64,000 nt of DNA from Lysinibacillus timonensis (GTDB taxonomy: Bacteria > Bacillota > Bacilli > Bacillales_A > Planococcaceae): contig NZ_LT985980.1 of assembly GCF_900291985.1 (NCBI RefSeq), positions 4,156,245-4,220,244 of the forward strand, written 5' to 3'. Below, one piece after another: positions 27,056 to 38,133 of the stretch; the stretch's first letter is position 1, and each line of letters begins with the position of its first letter. The position numbers and the translations under genes were made by a program. The notes beneath the pieces were generated by a model. That model had not been told where the DNA came from and did no database searches. It saw only the letters and a list, made by a program, of their open reading frames with translations.

Positions 27056-27625
27056 GTGTCGAATGTTAATTTAAAAAAGATAGAAGAAGCTGTAAAAATG
27101 ATATTAGAAGCTGTAGGTGAAGATGTTAATCGAGAAGGCTTACTTGATACACCAGAACGTGTTTCGAAAATGTACGAAGAAATGTTTAGTGGTATTAATG
27201 AAGATCCTAGAGAAATATTTAGTACGGTGTTCCATGAAAATCATGAAGAATTAGTATTAGTAAAGGATATTCAGTTTTACTCCATGTGTGAGCATCACTT
27301 AGTCCCATTTTACGGTAAAGCACACATTGCCTATATTCCAAAAGAAGGGCGCGTTGCTGGATTAAGTAAATTAGGGCATTGTGTAGAAACCGTTGCCCGT
27401 AGACCCCAACTTCAGGAAAGAATTACTGCTATGGTTGCAGATAGTATTTTTGATATGCTTAATCCGCATGGTGTATATGTTGTTATTGAAGCTGAACATA
27501 TGTGCATGACAATGCGTGGTCTTAAAAAACCTGGTTCGAAAACGGTTACAACTGCAGCTAGAGGAATCTTTGAAAATAATGAGGGGAAACGTTCGGAAGT
27601 AATTTCATTTATTCAAATGTCTTAA
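27056..27625 (+). CDS. folE: GTP cyclohydrolase I
   Basis: A 189-residue enzyme catalysing the first step of tetrahydrofolate synthesis, GTP to dihydroneopterin triphosphate. The zinc and catalytic residues lie in [10 protein letters not shown] (Cys78, His80, His81 region) and EHMCMTMRG (Cys149 region). The start is GTG at 27056 with AGGAGG 7-8 nt upstream. As in B. subtilis (mtrA), it is followed by mtrB, 61 nt downstream, with which it is probably co-transcribed. Confidence 0.97.
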   Translation: MSNVNLKKIEEAVKMILEAVGEDVNREGLLDTPERVSKMYEEMFSGINEDPREIFSTVFHENHEELVLVKDIQFYSMCEHHLVPFYGKAHIAYIPKEGRVAGLSKLGHCVETVARRPQLQERITAMVADSIFDMLNPHGVYVVIEAEHMCMTMRGLKKPGSKTVTTAARGIFENNEGKRSEVISFIQMS

Positions 27626-27686
27626 ATTAAGTAGTTGATTATGTTATGATGACATAAGAAAATGTCGAGTCGAGGAGAAATAGACA

Positions 27687-27908
27687 ATGAAACAATCAGA
27701 TTATATTATTATTCGGGCGGAAGAAGATGGGGTACATGTAATCGGTTTAACTCGAGGAACAGATACAAAATTCCATCATTCTGAAAAATTAGATACTGGT
27801 GAAGTAATGATTGCCCAATTTACAGAACATACATCAGCTATGAAAATACGAGGAAAAGCACAAATATATTCTGCGAATGGTGTTGTAGAAAGCGGAAAGA
27901 AAAAGTAA
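27687..27908 (+). CDS. mtrB: TRAP, tryptophan RNA-binding attenuation protein
   Basis: A 73-residue protein nearly identical in pattern to B. subtilis TRAP ([36 protein letters not shown]). TRAP forms an 11-mer ring that, with tryptophan bound, wraps (G/U)AG-repeat RNA and shuts down trp genes. RNA-contacting lysines and arginine around EKL and KIRGK are kept. The trp operon that TRAP controls in B. subtilis is not at its usual place in this window, so its targets must lie elsewhere. The ATG at 27687 follows GAGGAGA. Confidence 0.95.
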   Translation: MKQSDYIIIRAEEDGVHVIGLTRGTDTKFHHSEKLDTGEVMIAQFTEHTSAMKIRGKAQIYSANGVVESGKKK

Positions 27909-28318
27909 AATTAATTGGTATTGGCACATTATAAATATATAATTATTTAATATAAATAAGTTAGATAATAGTGGATATTATTTACAATATAAATATTTAT
28001 GGAAACTAAACACTATACAATCTCCTGCGGATGCATAATGTCGTAATAGAGATCGAAAATTTATATAAAATCAGTTGATGATTTAGAAATGTTACTTAGT
28101 CTAGTGGATGTAAAACTAAATCTTATTTGTTAAGTATTCGCCAAAACAGAAGCTTAAGATAATTTTTTCGAAGGTCAACTTACCTCTTAGAACGCTCTTC
28201 CGCTTTAAATGTTGCGGAGATCGAGTTTAATTATGATACTTAATTTTCCTTAATTATGCTATGGCGTAATGGAATAATTAGAATGCATTCGCATTTTAAA
28301 TGGAATGGAGTAATTTTG
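27909..28318. other. AT-rich non-coding gap between mtrB and hepS
   Basis: About 410 bp with no supported gene, terminator or known RNA motif that I can see. A single transcript mtrB-hepS is possible, but an internal promoter for hepS is likely somewhere here. Confidence 0.5.
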
Positions 28319-29068
28319 ATGGATGCAACATATATTCAGGAAGCAATAAATCAATTAAAAACGAATATAAAAAATCAGTTACGACATAGAACGTTACTAA
28401 AATATACAAGTGAACCAGTTTTGGATGAACATCAACTTTTTTACTTACTGTTACCTTATTTTAATGGGGAAACTTGTGATGACTATTCTCATATGAGTGC
28501 TACAACGATAGGAATGGTCCATGCTTCTTTAAGTGAGCATGATAAAATTCATGAAGAGAATGCAATAAGTAAAGAACAACAGCTAACTGTGCTTTCAGGG
28601 GATTTTTATAGTGGCCGGTATTACCAGCTTTTAGCTACAACAGGCGATATCCTTTTAATCCGAAAAATATCTGAAGGTATTGCTAATCGGTGTGAGCAAC
28701 AGGTCAAAGTGTATGAACAAAATAAACTTACACTTTCCCAATGGATAGAAAATCTTTTGGTCATTGAGTCTGAATTAATCAATCAATATTATTTCTTCTA
28801 TCACTTTGAGAAGTATAGTTATATTATGAAAAAAAGTTTACTTGCCTTAAGGTTGAAAAGAGAGCTATGGAATTATCAAAATGGTATAGTAACGTCCTTT
28901 ATACAAATGATTACACAAAGCTTAGATGATGATGTACCATTCGATCAATACATTGGACAAGAGATTCACTCACTGTTAGTTACTATAGATCAATATCTGC
29001 AAACAACGACTTTGTTTCAAGACGAAGTTAAGTTATACATAATGCAACAACTAGCGATGGTTCGTTAA
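28319..29068 (+). CDS. hepS: Heptaprenyl diphosphate synthase component I
   Basis: A 249-residue HepS/GerCA-type small subunit of the two-component synthase that makes the C35 side chain of menaquinone-7. It lacks catalytic Asp-rich motifs, as expected; catalysis is in HepT. The family is recognised by weak overall similarity, including [16 protein letters not shown], and by the gene order hepS-menG-hepT. I chose the ATG at 28319 (MDATYIQEA), with a modest AATGGAG 8 nt upstream; an in-frame ATG at 28256 lacks support. Confidence 0.9.
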   Translation: MDATYIQEAINQLKTNIKNQLRHRTLLKYTSEPVLDEHQLFYLLLPYFNGETCDDYSHMSATTIGMVHASLSEHDKIHEENAISKEQQLTVLSGDFYSGRYYQLLATTGDILLIRKISEGIANRCEQQVKVYEQNKLTLSQWIENLLVIESELINQYYFFYHFEKYSYIMKKSLLALRLKRELWNYQNGIVTSFIQMITQSLDDDVPFDQYIGQEIHSLLVTIDQYLQTTTLFQDEVKLYIMQQLAMVR

Positions 29069-29087
29069 TGTGGAAAGGTTTGAAAAC

Positions 29088-29792
29088 ATGACCAAATCAA
29101 AAGAAGAACGTGTTCACGAGGTATTTGAAAATATTTCAGAAAACTACGACAAAATGAATTCGGTAATAAGTTTCCAACTGCATGTAAAATGGCGTGGAGA
29201 TACAATGAAACGGATGAATGTTAAACCAGGCTCGAAATGCTTGGATGTCTGTTGTGGTACAGCAGATTGGACAGTCGCTTTAGCAAAAGCGACAGGAGAA
29301 ACTGGGGTAGTAAAAGGTCTTGATTTCAGTCAGAACATGTTGAAAGTAGGAGAAGAGAAAGTTAAACATTTTCCTCAAGTAGAACTCATACATGGAAATG
29401 CAATGGAATTGCCATTTGAAGATAATACATTTGATTATGTCACGATTGGTTTCGGACTAAGAAATGTTCCGGATTATCATCAAGTATTACGTGAAATGAA
29501 TCGAGTTCTTAAACCAGGGGGGATGGCGGTTTGCTTAGAAACTTCACAGCCTGAAATACCTGTATATCGACAACTATTCCGTTTTTACTTTAACAATATA
29601 ATGCCGTTGTTTGGTAAAATATTTGCAAAAAGTTATAAAGAGTATTCCTGGTTGCAAGAATCCGCAAACGACTTTCCAGGAATGAAGAAATTAGCATCAA
29701 TGTTCGAAGAAGCTGGTTTCGTTCGGGTAAACTATAAAGGATATAGTGGTGGAGCTGCTGCTATGCATATGGGCTTTAAAAAAGAATTGTAG
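29088..29792 (+). CDS. menG: Demethylmenaquinone methyltransferase
   Basis: A 234-residue class I SAM methyltransferase (UbiE/MenG) that makes the last step of menaquinone synthesis. The SAM motif is [11 protein letters not shown], with later motifs [23 protein letters not shown] and [13 protein letters not shown]. The ATG at 29088 ([14 protein letters not shown]) matches the B. subtilis start and lies 9 nt after GGAAAGG; a GTG at 29070 is an unlikely alternative. It sits between hepS and hepT, which supply the prenyl chain. Confidence 0.95.
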   Translation: MTKSKEERVHEVFENISENYDKMNSVISFQLHVKWRGDTMKRMNVKPGSKCLDVCCGTADWTVALAKATGETGVVKGLDFSQNMLKVGEEKVKHFPQVELIHGNAMELPFEDNTFDYVTIGFGLRNVPDYHQVLREMNRVLKPGGMAVCLETSQPEIPVYRQLFRFYFNNIMPLFGKIFAKSYKEYSWLQESANDFPGMKKLASMFEEAGFVRVNYKGYSGGAAAMHMGFKKEL

Positions 29793-29808
29793 TGGGAAGT
29801 GTGTACGT

Positions 29809-30783
29809 GTGGAAAAGATGAAGTTAAAAATACTATATTCCGACTTAAAACAGGATATAGACATCATCGAAAAAGAATTAGAAAAAGCGTTGAACTCGTC
29901 TTCTCACTTGATCAATGAAGCCTCTCTCCATTTATTACAAGCCGGTGGAAAACGTATTCGCCCAGTTTTTGTTTTAATAAGTGCGAAATTTGGGAACTAT
30001 AACATCGATGAGGTTAAAAACATTGCTGTTCCATTGGAATTAATCCATACTGCTTCACTCGTACACGATGATGTCATTGATAATTCAGATATGCGAAGAG
30101 GTAGTCATACTGTTAAAGCACAGTGGAATAATCGTGTTGCCATGTATACTGGAGATTACATTTTTGCTCGTGCATTGGAATATGTGACCTCCATAGATAA
30201 CAAAGTGGTTCATCAAATATTAGCACGTACAATGGTTGAAATCGTTAATGGTGAAGTCATTCAAATCGAAGATAAGTTTCGTTTAAATCAAAATCTTAAA
30301 GATTACTTTAGAAGAATAAAAAGAAAAACAGCTTTATTAATTGAATCAAGCTGTGAATTAGGTGCAATTGTTGGTGGAGCTGATCCAGTTGTAGTGAAAC
30401 GTCTTAAAAAATTCGGTTATTATGTAGGAATGAGTTACCAAATTATTGACGATGTGTTAGACTTTACATCTTCAGATAAAGAACTTGGAAAACCGGCTGG
30501 TAGTGATTTGCTACAAGGGAATATTACACTCCCAATCTTATTATTAAAGGACCAACCACAGATTCAGCAGTTTATTGAGCGTGCTTCTTCAGGAACCGTA
30601 ACTGATGAAGAAAGATTAGCTATGCTAGAAATTGTTCGAAAATCAGATGCAATTAAACAATCGATGCAAATTAGTAATCGATATTTACTTAAAGCATTAA
30701 AAGAGGTTGAGGCTCTACCAAATAAACCGATGAAAAGGAAATTACGAGACATTGCATTATTTATTGGAAAACGGAAGTTCTAA
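29809..30783 (+). CDS. hepT: Heptaprenyl diphosphate synthase component II
   Basis: A 324-residue trans-prenyltransferase subunit that elongates farnesyl diphosphate to heptaprenyl diphosphate. First Asp-rich motif DDVIDNSDMRRG (~87), GGKRIRP, and second Asp-rich motif IIDDVLDFT (~214) are all present. It works with HepS, encoded two genes upstream. GTG at 29809 lies 9 nt after GGGAAG; the ATG at 29818 is the alternative but has no well-placed ribosome site. The upstream in-frame ATG at 29746 lies inside menG. Confidence 0.93.
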   Translation: MEKMKLKILYSDLKQDIDIIEKELEKALNSSSHLINEASLHLLQAGGKRIRPVFVLISAKFGNYNIDEVKNIAVPLELIHTASLVHDDVIDNSDMRRGSHTVKAQWNNRVAMYTGDYIFARALEYVTSIDNKVVHQILARTMVEIVNGEVIQIEDKFRLNQNLKDYFRRIKRKTALLIESSCELGAIVGGADPVVVKRLKKFGYYVGMSYQIIDDVLDFTSSDKELGKPAGSDLLQGNITLPILLLKDQPQIQQFIERASSGTVTDEERLAMLEIVRKSDAIKQSMQISNRYLLKALKEVEALPNKPMKRKLRDIALFIGKRKF

Positions 30784-31046
30784 TTTCAATAATTTATCAT
30801 AGTTGATGAATTTATATTATTTTGGTAATATTTATCGGTAGGTGAAAAAACTACATCTCGAATGTGTAGCTTGGCTTCTCCTTCTTTTTATAACACTATC
30901 GACACTACAATGTGCAAATATTGTAGAGCTTTCGCAAAGTGTTGAGGAGGAAGTTAGCTAACACCCTGATTGGTTAAACACCAATTAGTGGGGAGTACCA
31001 CTGATTGAAGTTTCACTTTATAAGAAATGAAGGAGTGTAAAAACAA
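30784..31046 (+). promoter_or_regulatory. Hairpin-rich leader between hepT and ndk
   Basis: A 263-bp gap. A weak stem CTACA/TGTAG near 30851-30869 followed by CTCCTTCTTTTT may terminate hepT. Four more small hairpins follow in a row: CTACAAT/ATTGTAG (30905-30926), GTTAGCTAAC (30953-30962), ATTGGT/ACCAAT (30969-30985) and AGTGG/CCACT (30987-31002). No known riboswitch motif was recognised. Confidence 0.4.
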
Positions 31047-31463
31047 ATGACTATCGAAAAAACTTTTATTATGGTTAAACCAGATGGAGTACAACGTCAA
31101 GTAGTTGGAGACATTATGGACCGCTTCGAACGTCGCGGTTTCGTATTAAAGGGTGCGAAGTTAATGAACGTACCACGTGAATTAGCTGAAGAGCATTATG
31201 CAGAGCACAAAGAACGTCCATTCTTTGGCGAATTAGTGGATTTCATTACTTCTGGACCAGTATTTGCAATGGTTTGGGAAGGTGAAAACGTAATTAAACT
31301 TGCACGTATCATGATGGGTGCTACAAAACCTGAAGAATCTCAACCTGGTACAATCCGTGGTGACTATGCAGTAACAATTTCTGAAAATGTTATTCATGGT
31401 TCTGATTCACCAGCTTCTGCTGAACGTGAAATCAACTTATGGTTCAATAACGAATTAGTTTAA
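31047..31463 (+). CDS. ndk: Nucleoside diphosphate kinase
   Basis: A 138-residue NDP kinase that transfers the gamma phosphate between nucleotides through a phosphohistidine. The active-site His117 lies in [16 protein letters not shown]; the N-terminal [12 protein letters not shown] and GTIRGDYA motifs are intact. The C-terminus ends at NNELV, about 10 residues short of B. subtilis Ndk, which continues with a tail ending in WIY; other bacterial Ndk proteins are similarly short, so it is probably functional. The ATG at 31047 follows GAAGGAG. A terminator follows. Confidence 0.96.
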   Translation: MTIEKTFIMVKPDGVQRQVVGDIMDRFERRGFVLKGAKLMNVPRELAEEHYAEHKERPFFGELVDFITSGPVFAMVWEGENVIKLARIMMGATKPEESQPGTIRGDYAVTISENVIHGSDSPASAEREINLWFNNELV

Positions 31464-31478
31464 TTTATAATCAAAGCT

Positions 31479-31518
31479 AAAAGCAATTGCCCTAGATGGT
31501 AATTGCTTTTATTTTTAA
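31479..31518 (+). terminator. Terminator after ndk
   Basis: AAAAGCAATTGCC pairs with GGTAATTGCTTTT (one G-T pair) across a short loop, followed by ATTTTT. Confidence 0.85.
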
Positions 31519-31645
31519 TGGTAATGATTAAAACTAAAAGGATTTAACTAATTTCTGCTACAATTTGTAAAATTCCTATTTTAAAAAGATTCCTTTTAAT
31601 AGATAATGATAGAGATATCTATATAAAGCGTGGAGGCTAAACAAT

Positions 31646-31912
31646 ATGGCAGATTATGTCTATCTAGTATTAGGAATTATCTTGATTGGTGTAGCAATTC
31701 CGATTACGGCGATCATTACGACCTATAAATTCAAACAATCAAAATTAAAGTTAGAAGCATTAAAACATGAAATCGAGTTAGAAAAAGTTCGTAAAGAAAG
31801 CTATATAATTGAATCCGAAAAGCTTCGATTAGAAATAGAGCAAACAAGACAACAACTCAGTTTAGATTCAACCTTTGTGGCAAAATCAGAAAATTCAGTA
31901 TCAAATCAATAA
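31646..31912 (+). CDS. Small membrane protein with coiled coil, function unknown
   Basis: An 88-residue protein with one N-terminal membrane helix (~4-26) followed by a charged, Glu/Lys/Leu-rich stretch (~30-72) with heptad-like spacing, which should form a coiled coil, then a polar tail. The ATG at 31646 follows GTGGAGG. It stands alone between the ndk terminator and cheR. I do not recognise the family. A membrane-bound dimer or scaffold is possible but unproven. Confidence 0.65.
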   Translation: MADYVYLVLGIILIGVAIPITAIITTYKFKQSKLKLEALKHEIELEKVRKESYIIESEKLRLEIEQTRQQLSLDSTFVAKSENSVSNQ

Positions 31913-32995
<1,083 letters not shown>

Positions 32996-33054
32996 ATAAT
33001 GATGGGGAAGATAAACTACTACATAGATTAGATAGGTAGAGGCTTAAACATAGT

Positions 33055-33096
33055 CACGCTTTTCGTACATCTTTGCGAAGAGCGTGTTTCATTTTT
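33055..33096 (+). terminator. Terminator after cheR
   Basis: CACGCTTTTCG pairs with CGAAGAGCGTG (one G-T pair) across a 10-nt loop, followed by TTTCATTTTT. Confidence 0.75.
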
Positions 33097-33236
33097 GAAG
33101 CGAAACTTTGAATAGGAATGATTTCTCTTATAAATCTAGTTAGAGAAAACTTCATAAAATCTCACTGTTTTTTTGGTTATAATATGTTAAGATAAAAATT
33201 ACCATACTTTAACGAGTTGAAGGGAGAAAGTGTTTG

Positions 33237-34418
33237 ATGCGCTATTTAACAGCCGGGGAATCTCATGGCCCCCAATTAACAACAATTATTGAGGGGCTAC
33301 CATCCCTTTTACCAATAACAGCAGAAACTATTAATTATGATCTTAAACGCCGCCAAGGTGGTCATGGTCGTGGTAGAAGAATGCAAATTGAAACAGATAC
33401 TGTAGAAATAGTCGGTGGGGTACGTCATGGTAAAACTCTAGGATCACCGGTAGCTTTAGTTGTCAAAAATGACGATTGGAAGCATTGGACAAAAATTATG
33501 GGTGCAGATCCGTTACCTGAAGATATTGATCCAAATGAAATAAAAAGACAAGTAACTCGTCCACGTCCAGGTCATGCAGATTTGGTTGGTGGAATGAAAT
33601 ATGGACACCGTGATTTGCGTAATGTTTTAGAACGTTCAAGTGCACGTGAAACAACTGTACGTGTGGCAGTTGGTTCAGTTGCAAAAGCGTTACTTAATGA
33701 GCTTGGTATTTCTGTTGTTTCCCATGTAACTGAAATCGGTGGTATAAAAGCAGATACTTCAATAACTGAAGGTAAATCAGCGGATGAGATTCGCGAAATC
33801 GTTGAACAAGATCCCGTATATTGCGTTGACCCTTTAGCTTCTACAAAAATGGTTCAACTTATTGACGATACGAAAAAAGAAGGTAATTCTATCGGTGGCG
33901 TTGTAGAAGTTATTGTCGAAGGACTTCCAGCAGGGATTGGATCATATGTTCATTATGATCGTAAATTAGATGGGAAATTAGCCCAAGCGATGTTATCTAT
34001 TAATGCATTTAAAGGTGTTGAATTTGGTCTTGGTTTTGAAATGGCACGTCGAAAAGGATCGGAAGTTCACGATGAAATCCTTTGGGATGAAGAAAATGGC
34101 TATACTCGAGCAACGAACCGTTTAGGTGGGCTTGAAGGTGGTATGACAACAGGAATGCCACTCGTTGTTAGAGGAGTCATGAAACCAATACCAACTTTAT
34201 ATAAACCATTAAGAAGTGTAGATATTGAAACGAAGGAAGAATTTAAAGCAAGTGTTGAACGTTCTGATGCTTGCGCAGTTCCTGCAGCTTCTATTGTTGC
34301 TGAAAATGTAATTGCATGGGAAATTGCTAAAGCAATTATTGAGCAATTCCATAGTGATCAACTTCCTCATTTAAAAGCTCAACTTGACGAAATGCGTAAA
34401 TTAGCAAAGGAGTTTTAA
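33237..34418 (+). CDS. aroC: Chorismate synthase
   Basis: A 393-residue FMN-dependent enzyme converting EPSP to chorismate, the last shikimate-pathway step (aroF in B. subtilis naming). Signatures present are [28 protein letters not shown] and [15 protein letters not shown] chose the ATG at 33237 ([11 protein letters not shown]) 10 nt after GGGAG; TTG at 33234 is adjacent. It opens a run aroC-aroB-aroH-hisC-tyrA-aroA with gaps of 2-36 nt or overlaps, hence one operon. A TATAAT box lies at 33178-33183. Confidence 0.97.
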   Translation: MRYLTAGESHGPQLTTIIEGLPSLLPITAETINYDLKRRQGGHGRGRRMQIETDTVEIVGGVRHGKTLGSPVALVVKNDDWKHWTKIMGADPLPEDIDPNEIKRQVTRPRPGHADLVGGMKYGHRDLRNVLERSSARETTVRVAVGSVAKALLNELGISVVSHVTEIGGIKADTSITEGKSADEIREIVEQDPVYCVDPLASTKMVQLIDDTKKEGNSIGGVVEVIVEGLPAGIGSYVHYDRKLDGKLAQAMLSINAFKGVEFGLGFEMARRKGSEVHDEILWDEENGYTRATNRLGGLEGGMTTGMPLVVRGVMKPIPTLYKPLRSVDIETKEEFKASVERSDACAVPAASIVAENVIAWEIAKAIIEQFHSDQLPHLKAQLDEMRKLAKEF

Positions 34419-34420
34419 TT

Positions 34421-35512
34421 ATGAGGATTCCTGTCAACGCCGCTTCTCATTCATATGATGTGATTATAGGTAATGGGATATTATGTGAAGGGATGCAATC
34501 TTTAACGAGCATCATTGAAAAAGCTGACCAACGAATTGTCTTAACAGATGATCATGTTTGGAAGGCACAAGGCGATTATTTCAGATCCCAATTTCCTTTC
34601 GAATTTGATGTTTTTGTTATGCCGTCTGGAGAGGCATGCAAAAGCTTTGAAAATTATTTTGCCACTCAAACATTTTTACTTGAGAAGAAATGTACTAGAA
34701 AGTCAATTGTTTTTGCCTTTGGTGGCGGTGCTGTTGGGGACTTAGCTGGTTTTGTAGCGGCTACATATATGCGCGGTATTCCGTTTATCCAAATTCCAAC
34801 GACTATATTAGCTCACGATTCTGCAGTCGGTGGTAAGACAGCAATTAACCATCCACATGGGAAAAACATGATTGGTGCCTTTTACCAACCAGAAGCAGTT
34901 GTATATGATACGCGGCTCTTACAGTCATTAAGCGTTCGAGAAGTTCGTTCTGGAATGGCTGAGGTAATAAAACATGCGCTCATTTCCAATAAAGAATGGT
35001 TAAGCGAAATAATGCAATTTGAGTCTGTAACAGATTTAAATTCTGAGCTTTTAGCACAACAGTTGAAAAAAGGTATAGAAGTAAAAGCAAAGATAGTAGA
35101 AGCTGACGAAACCGAGCAATCTGTACGTAAGTTTTTAAATTTTGGTCATACCTATGGACATGCGATTGAAGCAGCTGCAGGGTATGGAGGTCTAGCTCAT
35201 GGAGAAGCCGTAATGATTGGAACTGTTTACGCTTTACTTTTGAGTGAACGTTATGGACAAATTACTCGAGAATTTACTAAGGATTTCCTTCAATTTGCTT
35301 ATCAAAATGGATATCCATTTAGTGAAGTAACAAACTTCGCGTTTGAGCAATTACAAGAATTTTTATTAAAAGATAAAAAGGTTGAATATGGGGTTTTACA
35401 GTTTGTTTTATTAGAAGACATAGGTAAACCGTTTGTCCAACAAATAGATTTATCAGAATGCATAGAGGTAGATAAAGAGTTTCGCCATTTAATAGAGGAG
35501 GTGTCTAAATGA
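34421..35512 (+). CDS. aroB: 3-dehydroquinate synthase
   Basis: A 363-residue NAD+- and metal-dependent cyclase that turns DAHP into 3-dehydroquinate. NAD-binding GGGAVGDLAGFVAATYMRG, the PTTILAHDSAVGGKTAINH segment and metal ligands Glu and His in MAEVIKHAL, NFGHTYGHAIE and GLAHGEAV are visible. It starts 2 nt after aroC and overlaps aroH by 4 nt, so translation is tightly coupled. Confidence 0.97.
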   Translation: MRIPVNAASHSYDVIIGNGILCEGMQSLTSIIEKADQRIVLTDDHVWKAQGDYFRSQFPFEFDVFVMPSGEACKSFENYFATQTFLLEKKCTRKSIVFAFGGGAVGDLAGFVAATYMRGIPFIQIPTTILAHDSAVGGKTAINHPHGKNMIGAFYQPEAVVYDTRLLQSLSVREVRSGMAEVIKHALISNKEWLSEIMQFESVTDLNSELLAQQLKKGIEVKAKIVEADETEQSVRKFLNFGHTYGHAIEAAAGYGGLAHGEAVMIGTVYALLLSERYGQITREFTKDFLQFAYQNGYPFSEVTNFAFEQLQEFLLKDKKVEYGVLQFVLLEDIGKPFVQQIDLSECIEVDKEFRHLIEEVSK

Positions 35513-35871
35513 TTCGTGGAGTAAGAGGTGCAACAACTATTGAAGCAAATCAACCAGAATATATTTATGATGCGACAGCTAACTTAGTACTAGAACTTGC
35601 AAAAGTGAATAATTTTATTCCTGAAGACATCATCTCTGTTCTTATTTCTACAACACCAGATATTAACACTGCATTTCCTGCAAAAGCTGTTCGTACATTA
35701 GAAGGCTGGCAATATGTTCCGACGATGTGTATGCATGAAATGAATGTACCAGGTGCGTTACCACTTTGTATTCGCGTGCTAATTCATGTTAATACAAATA
35801 TAGGCCAAAAGGACATACAACATGTTTATTTAAATGGTGCGGTAGTTTTAAGACCTGATTTAGTTAAATAA
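35509..35871 (+). CDS. aroH: Chorismate mutase, AroH type
   Basis: A 120-residue monofunctional AroH-fold chorismate mutase, forming a trimer, that makes prephenate for tyrosine and phenylalanine. The typical start is MIRGVRGATT and the active-site region EGWQYVPTMCMHEMNVPGALPLCIRVL is intact. It overlaps aroB by 4 nt. In B. subtilis trpE follows here; in this window hisC follows after 31 nt. Confidence 0.96.
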   Translation: MIRGVRGATTIEANQPEYIYDATANLVLELAKVNNFIPEDIISVLISTTPDINTAFPAKAVRTLEGWQYVPTMCMHEMNVPGALPLCIRVLIHVNTNIGQKDIQHVYLNGAVVLRPDLVK

Positions 35872-35902
35872 TTCAAATTATTAATGCAGGGAGTCGTTAC
35901 TC

Positions 35903-37003
35903 ATGAAATGGAAACAACAAATTAATGGGATGAAAGCTTACCAACCAGGTAAACCAATTGAAGAAGTAAAAAGAGAATATGGTTTAGAAGAAGTTGTTAA
36001 ACTTGCATCAAATGAAAATCCGTATGGTTTTTCCCAAAAAGTGAAGGCTTTTTTAGAATCGGACCATACGAATCATGCTATTTACCCAGACGGTTATGCT
36101 CAATCTTTAAGAACTGCGATGGCAAGTCACCTTGGAGTAAAAGAAGAACAATTGTTATTCGGTAACGGATCGGATGATTTAATTGCAATCGTTACACGTG
36201 CATTACTATACCCTGGTGTAAATACTGTTATGGCTTCTCCTTCATTTTCACAATATCAACATAACGCAGAAATTGAAGGTGCTGAAGTACGCTTGGTACC
36301 ATTAACTGATGGGAAACATGACTTGTACGCAATGTTTGAAGCAATTGACGAAAATACGTCTGTTGTATGGGTATGTAATCCAAACAACCCTACCGGTACG
36401 ATTGTAGCTGACGAAGAGTTGGATGAATTCATAAAGAAAGTACCATCTGATGTATTAATCGTTTTAGATGAAGCTTATTTTGAATATATTAATTCACCGG
36501 AATATAAAAGTACACTTCACTATGTAAACGAATACCCAAATGTTATTATAATGAGAACATTTTCTAAAGCTTATGGTCTTGCATCATTCCGCGTAGGATA
36601 TGCCATTGCACAAGAAGCAACGATAGAAAAATTAGATCCGGTTCGTGCGCCTTTCAATAACACAGTTTTAAGCCATAAAGTAGCTGTTATAGCATTGTCT
36701 GATCAGGAATTCATTGAAGAATGTAAAGTGAAAAATGAGAATGGTAAACAACAATTTATTGAATTTTGCGAGAAAAATAAGCTGCGTTACTTCCCATCTC
36801 AAACGAACTTCATCTTATTTGAGGTTAAGGCTGATAGTGATATTGTGTTTAAAGAAATGATGAAACGTGGATTTATTATTCGTAGTGGTAATGCACTAGG
36901 TTCACCTGGTTTTATTCGTGTGACGATTGGAACAGAAGAGCAAAATGCAAAATTTTTAAGTTTGTTAGAAGAAGTGCTAACTGAACAAGGAGTATTCGCA
37001 TGA
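35903..37003 (+). CDS. hisC: Histidinol-phosphate aminotransferase
   Basis: A 366-residue class II PLP aminotransferase. PLP lysine is Lys222 in RTFSKAYGLASFRVGYA; NPNNPTGT and DEAYFEY are also seen. In Bacillus this enzyme serves histidine synthesis and also transaminates aromatic keto acids, which explains its place among aro genes. The ATG at 35903 follows CAGGGAG. It overlaps tyrA by 4 nt. Confidence 0.95.
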   Translation: MKWKQQINGMKAYQPGKPIEEVKREYGLEEVVKLASNENPYGFSQKVKAFLESDHTNHAIYPDGYAQSLRTAMASHLGVKEEQLLFGNGSDDLIAIVTRALLYPGVNTVMASPSFSQYQHNAEIEGAEVRLVPLTDGKHDLYAMFEAIDENTSVVWVCNPNNPTGTIVADEELDEFIKKVPSDVLIVLDEAYFEYINSPEYKSTLHYVNEYPNVIIMRTFSKAYGLASFRVGYAIAQEATIEKLDPVRAPFNNTVLSHKVAVIALSDQEFIEECKVKNENGKQQFIEFCEKNKLRYFPSQTNFILFEVKADSDIVFKEMMKRGFIIRSGNALGSPGFIRVTIGTEEQNAKFLSLLEEVLTEQGVFA

Positions 37004-38097
37004 CACGTAATGTTCTCGTCATAGGATTGGGACTAATAGGAGGCTCAATCGCGCTTTCATGTCAGAAAGCACCTGAAACAAAAGTATACGGCTATGACGT
37101 ACAGGAAAAAACAAGGGAACTTGCTTCAGCCTTAAGCATTGTCCATGAAGTTGTTGAAGATGTAGAAGAAGCAGCTAAAATAGCTGATATTATTATATTT
37201 GGCACACCAGTAAGCGCCACATTAATTTGGATGGATCAATTAAAAGAATGGTCATTAAAGTCAGATGTTATTGTAACAGATACTGGTAGTACAAAAAGTT
37301 TAATAATGCGTAAAGCTATTGAACTGAAAGAAAAAGGAATCACGTTTATTGGTGGGCATCCAATGGCGGGTTCCCACAAGAGCGGAGTCACAGCAGCCAG
37401 ACAGTATCTATTCGAAAATGCGTATTACATGCTAACGCCTTTTGATGATGAAGATGGGAATCATATTATAAAGTTAGAACAGCTTTTACGCTTTACTCTT
37501 GCCAAAATTGTAAAAGTAGATGCTAAGGAACATGACCATATGACTGCTGTAGTTAGCCATTTTCCACATATTGTGGCTGCATCTCTTGTTCATCAATTAA
37601 ATGGTGAAAAAGAAAATTATCCGATGACGGCGTTACTTGCCGCAGGTGGATTCCGTGACATTACTCGAATTGCTTCGTCAAACCCTGCAATTTGGCGTGA
37701 TATAACATTACAAAACCGCAATGAATTAGTGGACCAACTTAATGTGTGGCAAGAGGAAATGGAACGTGTAAAAAGAATTTTGATAAGTAATGATGATGTT
37801 CAAATAGAACAATATTTTTCGATTGCTAAAAACGTTCGTGATCAACTTCCAATAACAACTGGTGCCTTTTATACAACGTATGATTTATATGTTGATGTCC
37901 CAGACTATCCAGGGGTTATTTCAGAAGTAACTGGTTATTTAGCAGAAGAAAAAATTAGTATAACGAATATTCGGATTGTCGAAGCAAGAGAAGATGTCTT
38001 CGGTATATTAGTTATTAGTTTCCAAACAAGCGATGATCGTGAAAAAGCATTAAACTGTTTAAATAAGCGAACAAAATTCGAAATGTATATTTCTTAA
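37000..38097 (+). CDS. tyrA: Prephenate dehydrogenase with ACT domain
   Basis: A 365-residue NAD+-dependent enzyme converting prephenate to 4-hydroxyphenylpyruvate for tyrosine synthesis. Rossmann motif VIGLGLIGGSIA (6-17), catalytic-region GGHPMAGSHKSG and VVSHFPH, and a C-terminal ACT domain (~295-365, starting YDLYVDVPDYPG) suited to feedback control by an amino acid. It overlaps hisC by 4 nt. Confidence 0.96.
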   Translation: MTRNVLVIGLGLIGGSIALSCQKAPETKVYGYDVQEKTRELASALSIVHEVVEDVEEAAKIADIIIFGTPVSATLIWMDQLKEWSLKSDVIVTDTGSTKSLIMRKAIELKEKGITFIGGHPMAGSHKSGVTAARQYLFENAYYMLTPFDDEDGNHIIKLEQLLRFTLAKIVKVDAKEHDHMTAVVSHFPHIVAASLVHQLNGEKENYPMTALLAAGGFRDITRIASSNPAIWRDITLQNRNELVDQLNVWQEEMERVKRILISNDDVQIEQYFSIAKNVRDQLPITTGAFYTTYDLYVDVPDYPGVISEVTGYLAEEKISITNIRIVEAREDVFGILVISFQTSDDREKALNCLNKRTKFEMYIS

Positions 38098-38133
38098 AGA
38101 TTGAATTGAAAAGCTAGAAAGGAGTATTCTCAA

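Noticed and set aside
30987..31002. T-box-like sequence in the ndk leader
   Set aside because: The stem AGTGG/CCACT with GGAGTA loop only loosely recalls the T-box AGGGTGG-ACC motif; specifier loop and terminator pair are missing.
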